A DNA stretch of 42,243 nt from JAFGPJ01 sp964612465 (lineage in GTDB: Bacteria; Planctomycetota; Phycisphaerae; Sedimentisphaerales; Anaerobacaceae). Within the stretch, counting starts at the first letter, position 1; each line of letters opens with the position of its first letter. Below are positions 8,201 through 15,604 of the stretch, one piece after another. The translations under genes were made by a program, and so were the position numbers. The stretch spans positions 1-42,243 of the forward strand of contig CAZTDF010000010.1 of the NCBI GenBank assembly GCA_964612465.1. Reading direction: 5' to 3'. The notes under the pieces are model-generated. The model was not told the DNA's origin. It saw only the letters and a program-made list of their open reading frames with translations, and did not search any database.

Positions 8201-10120
8201 TCAGGCTCAAAAGTCGTATACAGTGTCGGCGAATTCGATAATTACCGTTGGTCTATCAAGTGTAAAGACCTCCTAACAGGCGAGCTTGATGAAGAATTTC
8301 CCGGCGGCGGAATCAACACACAACCCAAGATCGACGGCGATATCGTAGTGTGGGCCGCAGGTCCTTTCTCTGCGGGTTTCCGCGGTCCGGAATGTATCGG
8401 CATCTACGCCAAAAACATCGCTACCGAAGAAGATTTCATCTTAAGAGATTACAGCAGCACCGAATCCTACAGCCACCCGGCGGTTTCAGGCAATAAAGTA
8501 GTCTGGCTCGAACATCTCGACATAAACAAGAACGTCGAGAGCGAATGGACGAATACGCCCTACAGTATATGCGGTGCCGATATCACCGCCAGGCCGGTTT
8601 ATTTCACCATCGCCGAACATGTAGGCAGACGCGATCCATATCCCTATGAAGACTACGGCGAAGATTTCGACGACGTCATCGACATATGCGGAAACATTGT
8701 CGTATACGAGGCCGAGGGTGATATTTATGGCGCCGATATCTCAAATATAAATGACATCAAGGTCTTTACTATATGCAGCGATTCCGCCCGTCAGTACGAC
8801 CCTGCAATCTCCGGCAACATCGTCGTCTGGACGGATGAGCGAAACGACAGAGCAGATATTTACGGGGCCGACATCTCCGATACCGCAAATATCAGGGAGC
8901 TGGTAATAGCCAGGGGCAGCGGCAACCAGCAGCAGCCGGATATAGACGGTTGTCTGATTGTATATATCGATGCAGGAAGATCTTACTACGGCCAGGTCAA
9001 AGTCTGCTGCCTTACCAGGCAATATAGCGTAATGTATTTAGAACTTGCCGATTATCCCTATGGGACGGGCCCGGCAATAAACGCCGATACAATCGTATGG
9101 CAAAACAGCAATTACGGCGAGATTGAAGGTATCTCGCTGGAGTTCGCATACTCGGGCTTCGACGGCTCAGTTCAGAATCTGACAACGGGCAAATATTATG
9201 ATTTTATCCAGCACGCCATCGCGGCCGGCCAGACCGGTGAGACGATTATTGCCGGCGAGGGAATCTATAACGAAAGCATAAATTTCAAAGGCAAAAAGCT
9301 CACGGTCAGCTCGGCTAATCCCGATGACCCGGCAGTCGTTGCTGCGACGGTTATTAACGGCAACGGTCGGGTCGTAACATTCTCAGGGGGCGAAGACGCC
9401 AATAGCATCCTCACCGGTTTTACCATAACCGGAGGCAGCAATGGTATCTACTGCACCGAAGCCGCCCCTGTTATCACCGACTGCACAATTACCGGCAATA
9501 CGAGCGCCGGCATCATGTTATACAGCAACGGCAGTCCGGCAATCACTAATTGCAGCATTGTAGCCAATGACCGCGCCGGTATCGAGATGCATCCACGAAA
9601 GATGGCAAGGTTCACTTACTACAACTATCCTCAGATCAGCAACAGCATTATCGCAAAAAATGCCATGCAAGGTATTTTCGGAGGCGTCCCGGTAATCACG
9701 AACTGTACGATTGTCGAGAATCTCCGGGATGGCATCTATGGCTCCATGCCGACTGTTACCAACTCAATCATTTATTACAACCTCGATCCTCAAATCGCAG
9801 AAAGTACTGCAACAGTCACATATAGCGATATTCAGGGCTCGTGGCCGGGACTCGGCAATATCGACATCTGCCCGCTATTTGCCTTCCCCAGTTTATTAAG
9901 TTCCAACAGCACATACATCGGGGACTACCATTTGAAATCTCAGGCAGGCAGATGGGATCCGGACAGCCAAACATGGCTGCAGGACAACGTCACCAGTCCC
10001 TGTATCGATAAAGGCGATCCGGCTTCTCCCGTCGGCGATGAGCCGGTTCCGAACGGCGGCATTATCAATATGGGCGCTTATGGCGGCACGGCACAGGCAA
10101 GTATGACATTTAGTGATTAG
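5291..10120 (+). CDS. giant exported beta-helix / PKD-like / beta-propeller protein
   Basis: The 1609-residue product starts with a signal peptide (MKRVILLSLALLSVATAHA, cleavage near residue 20). Reading along it: a right-handed parallel beta-helix (about 24-370) ending in a choice-of-anchor-Q-like tail (SPCHDAGDP...DIGADEV); two PKD/REJ-like beta-sandwiches (about 383-565, each opening ADAGDDQ or AEAGDEQ); a nidogen-like or lectin-like domain (about 568-761); two more PKD-like domains (about 766-945); TolB-like propeller repeats (about 950-1290, with the repeated phrase IYGADIS); and a second beta-helix (about 1291-1609), again with a CIDKGDP...NMGAYGG tail. Such proteins are surface or secreted and probably bind or process polysaccharide. 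No PEP-CTERM, dockerin or sorting motif is seen. Catalytic residues are not evident. It leads a possible operon with the next two genes. Confidence 0.85.
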   Translation: MKRVILLSLALLSVATAHAQAETRFVPAMYATIQQAIDDSNDGDVVIVEAGTYRENINFSGKNIVVSSTHPEDPENVAVTIIDGQGKGSVVVFENGETSEAVLTGFTITGGYGTKDTTMPEVGYLYWGGGVCCMNASPTIKCNVITGNTGPSDMTGDDSQQWKLCYGGGIGCIQSNAIVTRNIIKDNSAYGGGGIMVYLENSKITNNLIYDNSASIGGGVYMIYAGQLINNTIVGNDSSSSLSGGNVCAASHIDIGQCRIANNIICNAKSGGGIYTENFGEGYGEDFIAFNNVWNNLPGNYYANDPDTYEIISGDAVDMTGTNGNISQDPLFGDNFHIAANSPCHDAGDPNYAPYPWQRDIDGEYAVMGERVDIGADEVTGNSRPVADAGDDQFFDAIVANITLDGTGSFDFNADDVISYQWRQISGTNVIIMNPDTPEPNFAPPVEDIYIFELTVFDGSFYSQPDSVMIVVGNRAPIAEAGDEQACEPRQEVTLNGSASYDLDEDDTLSYSWSQISGPSVELMDPNTQTPCFTPNLIGEYVFELVVNDGTATSLPDTVTVISRIGSEPDAYGYHCINSDSFWGPKYNWTDIQDTGTVITGLDYSFEEYVGPFSIGFDFNFYGSIYKSFYVQSNGVISFNAGIVPYMNEEIPAVDEANNIIAWMWTYMYPTETSKIYYQQFGSFTVIQFVDYEIGWGGFVNAEVKIYRSGKIIIQYRDFSEDADIFQYTVGIENANGTIGTQAAFNDYDYLHGELAIEFSLGPPDRPVADAGPDQHVAEPQLITLDGSGSYVYGPDSFLEYEWDQLEGSAVELTDPTGMHPTFIPEAEGEYRFELVVIGEEDFSEPDEVLILVGNQPPIIDVGPNQVSPVSGRVTLDGTGSYDPDRIDELSYKWTQLEGPEVTLRNTETATPYFFCPEEGTYVFELVVTDGLVDSEPRLIEVATVTVTNNQYNLDPGFYTEEEYFHYPNVSGSKVVYSVGEFDNYRWSIKCKDLLTGELDEEFPGGGINTQPKIDGDIVVWAAGPFSAGFRGPECIGIYAKNIATEEDFILRDYSSTESYSHPAVSGNKVVWLEHLDINKNVESEWTNTPYSICGADITARPVYFTIAEHVGRRDPYPYEDYGEDFDDVIDICGNIVVYEAEGDIYGADISNINDIKVFTICSDSARQYDPAISGNIVVWTDERNDRADIYGADISDTANIRELVIARGSGNQQQPDIDGCLIVYIDAGRSYYGQVKVCCLTRQYSVMYLELADYPYGTGPAINADTIVWQNSNYGEIEGISLEFAYSGFDGSVQNLTTGKYYDFIQHAIAAGQTGETIIAGEGIYNESINFKGKKLTVSSANPDDPAVVAATVINGNGRVVTFSGGEDANSILTGFTITGGSNGIYCTEAAPVITDCTITGNTSAGIMLYSNGSPAITNCSIVANDRAGIEMHPRKMARFTYYNYPQISNSIIAKNAMQGIFGGVPVITNCTIVENLRDGIYGSMPTVTNSIIYYNLDPQIAESTATVTYSDIQGSWPGLGNIDICPLFAFPSLLSSNSTYIGDYHLKSQAGRWDPDSQTWLQDNVTSPCIDKGDPASPVGDEPVPNGGIINMGAYGGTAQASMTFSD

Positions 10121-10247
10121 GCACGGAAAGCAAAAAAACCTTAATCCGGCATTGGCAATCTTGCCCTGAATGAGAACGGGTGCTATCATATCACTTGATT
10201 GTGTTTTCTGCGCTATTTTCATATTAATCAGAGGAAACGAGGAATTT

Positions 10248-10799
10248 ATGATGGAGCGAAAAAAAGAATCTATCAGAGCAAAACCTGCTCGTCACAACTT
10301 CTTGTCGGCCCGGCGGGTAGATTCTCACGGCGGCACGATTATCAACATTGTCACCGCTATTGTTTTTTTCGGGCTGCTTGCTTTAGCCGTCTTATGGGTA
10401 ATTAAAAACGTGGGGGAGGCTGGACAGCAATATACCGACAGCATGATAAAAACACAAAACAAAGCTATAAATGTCAAGTGCCAAATGAATCTGCGAACCA
10501 TTGCCCAGAACATACAAATATATGCAATGAGCAACAATAGTTTCCCACCGTCACTGGAAGCTTTGATAGAATTCTGCGGCAGCACGCAGCTATTTCAATG
10601 CCCGGATCCTGAGGGCGGCAAGTATGTCTATATCCCCGGCCAAAATAACAACATGCCTCCTGCGAACATTCTGCTTTATGAAACAAAGCCAGTCCATGAC
10701 GGCCGCTGTAACGTATTGCGACTTAACAGGCAGATTGAATTGCTCAGCCCTGAACAGGTTCAACAAGCGGTCGCCCAAACGATGACGAGCCTTAGATAA
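10248..10799 (+). CDS. single-pass membrane protein, pseudopilin-like
   Basis: The ATG at 10248 follows a GAGGAA ribosome binding site and gives a product of about 184 residues. A basic N-terminal tail (about 1-27) precedes a single hydrophobic segment (about 30-52), then a helical stretch and a small globular domain containing MNLRTIAQNIQIYAMSN and LFQCPDPEGGKYVYIP. This pattern, a basic leader, one N-terminal helix, then LxxIaqniqiYa and a short beta domain with Cys residues, resembles type II secretion-like pseudopilins common in planctomycetes. I do not see a canonical prepilin GFTLIE cleavage site, so the assignment is tentative. It lies 127 nt after the giant beta-helix gene and 17 nt before the transglutaminase-like gene. 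Confidence 0.6.
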   Translation: MMERKKESIRAKPARHNFLSARRVDSHGGTIINIVTAIVFFGLLALAVLWVIKNVGEAGQQYTDSMIKTQNKAINVKCQMNLRTIAQNIQIYAMSNNSFPPSLEALIEFCGSTQLFQCPDPEGGKYVYIPGQNNNMPPANILLYETKPVHDGRCNVLRLNRQIELLSPEQVQQAVAQTMTSLR

Positions 10800-10816
10800 T
10801 TTAACAGGGAGTTGAA

Positions 10817-12527
10817 ATGTCGGTTTCGAGCCAAAAACCAGGAAGACTGATTTACCCGGTTATAGTTCTTTTTATCGCGTTTGCTGCGATGACAAATAAA
10901 TCCGCGGCGAAGGTCACATGCGTCCGCCTTACCAGCGAGCATGCCGCCGACATGACAGATTTAAAACGCTTCCGTCAATTCCACGAATGGAAAGACAAAA
11001 CCGGCAACGATCTTGCAATCGCAGTGTGGCAGTATTTGTGCGGCTACGAAACAGGGCTATATCATTTCAACGAGATTCTCGAAGGGCCGGACCCATTCGA
11101 CGAATACGCAACGGTCCGCGATCCACTTAAGATTCTGAACATTTATAACATGGCTTATTGCGGTATTTTCGGCCCGTTACTGGATGGAATCTTTCAGGGT
11201 ATCGGCTTCGAGCAGGGCCGTTCGTTTGGACTTGAACTTTGGAACCACTGCGCCACGGAGCTTTGGTATGACCGGGCGTGGCATTACTTCGATTTGGATG
11301 TGCGAGGTATTTTAGTCGATGCCGACGGAAAGGTAGCGAGTCTCGACGAAGCCAGGCGAAATCGTAGCTTATGGACGAATCCCCCGATTAAGGTTGAGCC
11401 GTTCTTTCCGAATGATGAGGACAAGAACAAGGTGTTCGAGATTTATCGTGACAGCAGGATTAATTATTATTACCGCTGGTTCGAAGGCAGCCACACGATG
11501 GATTTTTATCTACGCCAGGGCGAATCATTCACACGCTTCTGGAGACCACAAGGCGGCCGGTGGAATCATCTGCCCCTGTACAATCAAATCAAATGGATCA
11601 AAGAACTCATCCAGACCCAACCGGTGGGAATGAAACCCAACCACCGGGATTTCACGCGGTGGAATCACGGCAACGGCCTATTCCACTACGCACCTGATTT
11701 ATCCGAAGCATCGACAGATTTCGCGGACGGGATTTACGCCGTAAATAATCTCATCCCCGGCAAAGAAGGGCTGCACCTGAAACATACAGGCGGAGGACAC
11801 ATCGTGTTCAAAATCTTCACGCCTTATATTATCGTAGCAAAAATCAATGATCTGGAGGACTTTTCCGATGATGCGGAAGCCTCGGTTGTAGCAATAGAAT
11901 CTTTCCTTCCCGTTAACGCAGAAGTGTCACTGGACAATGGAATTACGTGGGATGCGACAGGCATATTCGAGCCGGGCGCAAAAGAGACTCTTGACCTGAC
12001 GAACAAAGTCAAAGGTACTTACGGCTATTTTTTGAAGCTCTCGGCGTCAGGCAAAAAATCGTCGCCGGCAATAAAATCCGTAACCATCGACACCTGGGTG
12101 CAGGTCGCTCCAATCAGCCTGCCCGGGCTAAAAAAAGGAAAAAATCATCTCCATTACGAACTCGGCGACCGCTACGGTTTGCTCACGGTCCCGATGCTGG
12201 TAAATCCCAACACNNNNNNNNNNNNNNNNNNNNNNNNNNNNNNNNNNNNNNNNNNNNNNNNNNNNNNNNNNNNNNNNNNNNNNNNNNNNNNNNNNNNNNN
12301 NNNNNNNNNNNNNTACGGGCGATCCGGGTCTGAATGTAATCCGGGCCTGCCTGCATTTACTGCCGAAGCAAACTCCAAAGACCGGCCTGCATATCAAACA
12401 TGGCTTTAGCATAAACGGGCGACTTCAAACGAAAACAATTGACCTGGACAAACCGGATGACTACACAATCGAATGTGAAAGCGAGCCGGAAAACGTTTTC
12501 ATCGAGATGGCAGTCCCTTCCGGATAG
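10817..12527 (+). CDS. exported transglutaminase-like protein, interrupted by an assembly gap
   Basis: The ATG at 10817 follows a CAGGGAG ribosome binding site. The N-terminus has a hydrophobic export segment (about 11-30). A transglutaminase-like Cys-His-Asp arrangement is visible: Cys115 (NMAYCGIFG), His144 (LWNHCATELWYD) and Asp159 (WHYFDLD), with the usual 15-residue His-Asp spacing. A beta-rich C-terminal half follows. The sequence is broken by 100 N at 12214-12313. Beyond the gap the original frame gives only a short nonsense tail, but another frame at 12315-12524 encodes a coherent end (GDPGLNVIRACLHLLP ... VFIEMAVPSG) stopping at 12525-12527. The true gene therefore almost certainly ends at 12527, and the gap length is a placeholder. 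It may act on peptide bonds or surface polymers; the substrate is unknown. Confidence 0.7.
12214..12313. other. assembly gap (100 N)
   Basis: Exactly 100 N, the conventional length for a scaffold gap of unknown size. It lies inside the transglutaminase-like gene and breaks its reading frame artificially. Confidence 0.99.
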
Positions 12528-12529
12528 CT

Positions 12530-14974
12530 TCATTCATTTCGCGTAAGGCCCTTTCCCAGCAGGGGCAGGATTTTATTTGCTTCATTCGGACTATAGTTGA
12601 AAATCGTAAAGCCCCCCGTGCCCAGCTTGCGGGTGACATTGATCTGTTCTATAAGCTTGCAGATATCAGACGGATCGCTCCAGACGCTCAGACCTATGCC
12701 GGGATAGCACGGAACCTTGCCGACCCATTCAAGCTGCTGTTTGACCATGCGCTGGAAGTGACCGCTGGAGTCCGTATAGTCCATTGGGCAAACGAAATCA
12801 AGGTATCCGCGATCGCACCACAATTTCCAGTCCTGGCCCACGGCGTTTCGATCGACAGGCCAGTTCCTAAAGACCGCCGCCGAGATTTTGATGTTCGGCC
12901 TGATTTTTTTTGCACGTTGTGCAACAGCAGCGACGACTTCGGTAATCTGCCGGCGCCGAAACTCCAGCCATTGTTCCTGCAGGCTGTCGTCATTCCGCAC
13001 ATCGGCAGGCCATTTGCGAATTTTCTTATCGATTGTTTTCTCAAAACGCTCACGGCAGCCTTTACAGAAGCAGCCCTCATCCCCCGGATAACGAATATAG
13101 TCGAAGTGCAGGCCGTGGACGTCGTATTTTCGTGCCACTTCGAGCATCGATTCAATCTCCAGCTTCCGGTTCTCAGGATGTGAAGGGCAGAGCCAGCGCT
13201 CATTCGATGAGCCATCGTAGTTAACCTGCGTTCGGCCATCGGCCTTCATCCCGGCGATGAATTTCTTATCTGTCGCCCAGCCCATGTTATAGTTTACTTT
13301 CCAGACGTGACATTCGATGCCGTATTTTTTGCATGCCGCCAGGCAAAGTTCGATTTGGTCGCCCTGCTTCTCGACAGCGGCCGCCACGGGCAGCACGTCA
13401 CTCTTATAAAAAGCCGCCCCAGCCCACATCATATTCGGCAGGACAGCAGTAAAGCCATTATCGGCAAGAATCTTAACGGCCTGGTCCCATGTCATGCCGG
13501 CTACGCCGAACGCGCTGTGGCACCAGAAAGCCCGGTGTTCCGGGCGTAAGGGCTTTTGCGCCATGCAGTATGCATCGATAAGAGACTCCTGTGATTGTTC
13601 GGCGGCAGCAATGACTTGTGAAAACCTGCCCTCGGATAACATGGACTGACTCTGAGCGTGAAGCTGGTCGGCCTTTTTGAGAAGCTCCAAAACTCGCGTG
13701 TCTCTGGCGGCAAGTCTTATTATGCCTTTTTTGGCTGCATTGTAATTATCATAAGGCCCCAATCGGCCAACCCGGTCGAGACAGCCATCGGCTGCCTGAT
13801 GCCAAAGATCCGGCACGAGGTCTCCGGCCATAGCCAGCAGCAATTGCATTTTATTAACCGAATCATCAGACAAAAGCACATGCGTCAGGAAGATGCAATT
13901 TTTGCCGGCGACGATGGCGGGTTTGCCTGTAGACTGGTCTTTGTCGTTATACCACCATGCGGCAACCCGGCTGCGTCCCTCGACGGCGGATGTATCGCGT
14001 ATATTCCACGAGGCTTGACTGGTAACCGCCGGCATTCCAAGTAAGGCATCGGCAGAAGAACGGATCGAGGCGAAATTACCCTGATATTTCTGTCGAATAT
14101 GAGGGCCGACACGAATACCTGTTATCGATTCGAGTTTCCCGGGCAGTGTGTAGCAGGCGATTAATTTCCCGCCTACCTTAAGAAATTTTGCGATCTCGCC
14201 GGTCACAGTCTCCGGCACATTCGGATTGTACGGCAGAACCACAAGCTTGAAGTTCCTGAGTCTCTCCGGCGTAATATCATGATCACTGAGCACTGTATGC
14301 GAAAGGCCCGCCCGGTCAAAAAACTCACTCATGATCTGCGAGTATTGCCTGACGGCATCCAGTTCGTTCGGCGCCTCGCTCGCGACCGAATCGCCGCGAA
14401 CGATAACAATCCTGCCGGCGGTGCCGAATACACCCATGGCCGCGATATAAAACTCGGTGTCTATATCCTGGCCCCGCCATGCGGAAATGCGTATCGTGTC
14501 GATTTTGCCCCATCCTGCCGGCCGGCCTTCGATGTTAGTCGCGTTCTTATTAATCCTGACCGCAGCCCAGCCATCGGAAGCAGGGGCATCGAATCCGCCC
14601 CTGTACCACCCATCTCCGCTGTGCAGGTAGACAGCAAAATTTGCCACAGGCATTGGGTCCGGGCAATAAAACAGGAATTGAAGACCCTTGCACATGGTAA
14701 GGTCGAGTTTGAGGCTGCCGTCCCAGGATGCTCGTTCTATTTTTGTGCCGCGGAAATTGCATTGCATTCTCAAAGTCTTCCCGCCGTCTATTTCCACGAG
14801 CGAAACCGGCTTGCTGCCGGCCATAGGCTTCCAGGCCGTAACAGCAGTCAACTGAGAGTATGAAAAATCATCGACTATTTTATAGGCCGGCTCCGGAATC
14901 GACGGCACAGACGCAGCCAAAGTCACGGTCGAAAAGACAAAAGTAATAATTAGCGTTATAATCCTTATCGGCAT
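12530..14974 (-). CDS. secreted glycosyl-hydrolase-like protein (GHL10/DUF187-type)
   Basis: The 814-residue product has a clear signal peptide (about 1-20, ending STVTLAA). An N-terminal beta-sandwich, probably carbohydrate-binding, spans about 25-185. A Rossmann-like, glutamine-amidotransferase-like domain follows at about 190-330 (IVIVRGD, LVVLPYNPNVPE, GGKLIACY). The C-terminal 480-814 region is a TIM barrel of the glycosyl-hydrolase-like family 10: FWCHSAFGVAGMTWDQAVKIL, the hallmark VHGLHFDYIRYPGD, FVCPMDYTD and PCYPGIGLSVW. The middle domain resembles the trimerisation domain of beta-galactosidases. It is presumably periplasmic or extracellular and hydrolyses a glycan, but the substrate is unknown. 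Its stop lies 2 bp from that of the convergent transglutaminase-like gene. Confidence 0.85.
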   Translation of the reverse strand: MPIRIITLIITFVFSTVTLAASVPSIPEPAYKIVDDFSYSQLTAVTAWKPMAGSKPVSLVEIDGGKTLRMQCNFRGTKIERASWDGSLKLDLTMCKGLQFLFYCPDPMPVANFAVYLHSGDGWYRGGFDAPASDGWAAVRINKNATNIEGRPAGWGKIDTIRISAWRGQDIDTEFYIAAMGVFGTAGRIVIVRGDSVASEAPNELDAVRQYSQIMSEFFDRAGLSHTVLSDHDITPERLRNFKLVVLPYNPNVPETVTGEIAKFLKVGGKLIACYTLPGKLESITGIRVGPHIRQKYQGNFASIRSSADALLGMPAVTSQASWNIRDTSAVEGRSRVAAWWYNDKDQSTGKPAIVAGKNCIFLTHVLLSDDSVNKMQLLLAMAGDLVPDLWHQAADGCLDRVGRLGPYDNYNAAKKGIIRLAARDTRVLELLKKADQLHAQSQSMLSEGRFSQVIAAAEQSQESLIDAYCMAQKPLRPEHRAFWCHSAFGVAGMTWDQAVKILADNGFTAVLPNMMWAGAAFYKSDVLPVAAAVEKQGDQIELCLAACKKYGIECHVWKVNYNMGWATDKKFIAGMKADGRTQVNYDGSSNERWLCPSHPENRKLEIESMLEVARKYDVHGLHFDYIRYPGDEGCFCKGCRERFEKTIDKKIRKWPADVRNDDSLQEQWLEFRRRQITEVVAAVAQRAKKIRPNIKISAAVFRNWPVDRNAVGQDWKLWCDRGYLDFVCPMDYTDSSGHFQRMVKQQLEWVGKVPCYPGIGLSVWSDPSDICKLIEQINVTRKLGTGGFTIFNYSPNEANKILPLLGKGLTRNE

Positions 14975-15138
14975 TCGCTATTCTCCAAAAAGGTAGTCAC
15001 ATGTTCCGAACCTCGTCGATCAGCATAAAGTACAGTTTACTAAAAAAGAATCGAATGTTCAATTATCGAGGAAAAGTTCTTAGCAGCAGGTAAGGCCCGG
15101 ACGGTTTATAAACCGCCAGTATTTTTCTTTTTATTTTA

Positions 15139-15166
15139 TTGACTTCTTTCGGTCTATATGTATATT
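15139..15166 (+). promoter_or_regulatory. candidate sigma70-type promoter of the cold-shock gene
   Basis: TTGACT at 15139-15144 and TATATT at 15161-15166 are separated by 16 bp. Transcription would start near 15173 and leave a leader of about 105 nt before the GTG at 15278, a length typical of cold-shock mRNAs. A sequence match only; not tested. Confidence 0.45.
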
Positions 15167-15248
15167 TGAACGTTTAGTAGAGTATTTTCCTACATCTCTC
15201 AAGGGTATACTCTTAAAAAATCGAAAGAGAGAGAGTTATTATTAAATC

Positions 15249-15270
15249 GGTCTTTATAAGGCCGGGGAGA
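15249..15270 (+). promoter_or_regulatory. leader hairpin abutting the ribosome binding site of the cold-shock gene
   Basis: GGTCTT at 15249-15254 pairs with AAGGCC at 15258-15263 (one G-U pair) around a 3-nt loop. The GGGGAGA ribosome binding site follows directly at 15264-15270, 7 nt before the GTG start. A hairpin touching the ribosome binding site could tune translation with temperature; this is inference. Confidence 0.4.
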
Positions 15271-15277
15271 AGTTTCA

Positions 15278-15481
15278 GTGAGTACAGGTACAGTAAAATG
15301 GTTCAATTCAAGTAAGGGATTCGGTTTCATCCAGCCAGACGACGGCGGCGACGATTTGTTTGTCCATCATTCGGAGATTAAGACGACCGGCTACGCATCG
15401 CTCGATGAAGGCCAGAAAGTTGAATTCGAGGTCGGAGAAGGCAAAAAAGGCCCATGCGCGACCAATGTAATTCCGGGCTAA
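15278..15481 (+). CDS. csp: cold-shock domain protein (CspA family)
   Basis: The 67-residue product is a complete cold-shock domain. RNP1 (KGFGFIQP) and RNP2 (LFVHHSEI) are both present, preceded by GTVKWFNSSKG and followed by the EGQKVEFEV strand. It binds single-stranded RNA and DNA and acts as an RNA chaperone in the cytoplasm. The start is GTG, supported by a GGGGAGA ribosome binding site 7 nt upstream. The roughly 105-nt leader and candidate promoter upstream suggest the post-transcriptional control common in this family. The gene is monocistronic, with a divergent neighbour upstream and a convergent AGE epimerase downstream. Confidence 0.96.
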   Translation: MSTGTVKWFNSSKGFGFIQPDDGGDDLFVHHSEIKTTGYASLDEGQKVEFEVGEGKKGPCATNVIPG

Positions 15482-15501
15482 GCGAAAACAACGCTTGAGA
15501 A

Positions 15502-15597
15502 AAATAAAAAATCAAAATGTAAAATGTAGAATTTCGCAAATCATCCCTAAGGGATTCCATAATTACGAATTTTCATCTTTGAGTTTTGATTTTTTCA
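15502..15597. repeat. AT-rich inverted repeat with a core palindrome between convergent genes
   Basis: Left arm AAAAAATCAAAA (starting about 15505) and right arm TTTTGATTTTTT (about 15584-15595) are exact reverse complements; the flanking arms match more loosely. The core contains ATCCC TAA GGGAT at 15543-15555. It lies between the cold-shock gene and the convergent AGE epimerase gene, so it may act as a bidirectional terminator. A similar layout recurs at about 20805-20897. Confidence 0.55.
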
Positions 15598-15604
15598 TAA
15601 TCCG

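Noticed and set aside
12315..12409. The end of the transglutaminase-like gene at 12409
   Set aside because: The frame after the N gap is nonsense there, whereas another frame gives a coherent tail to 12527.
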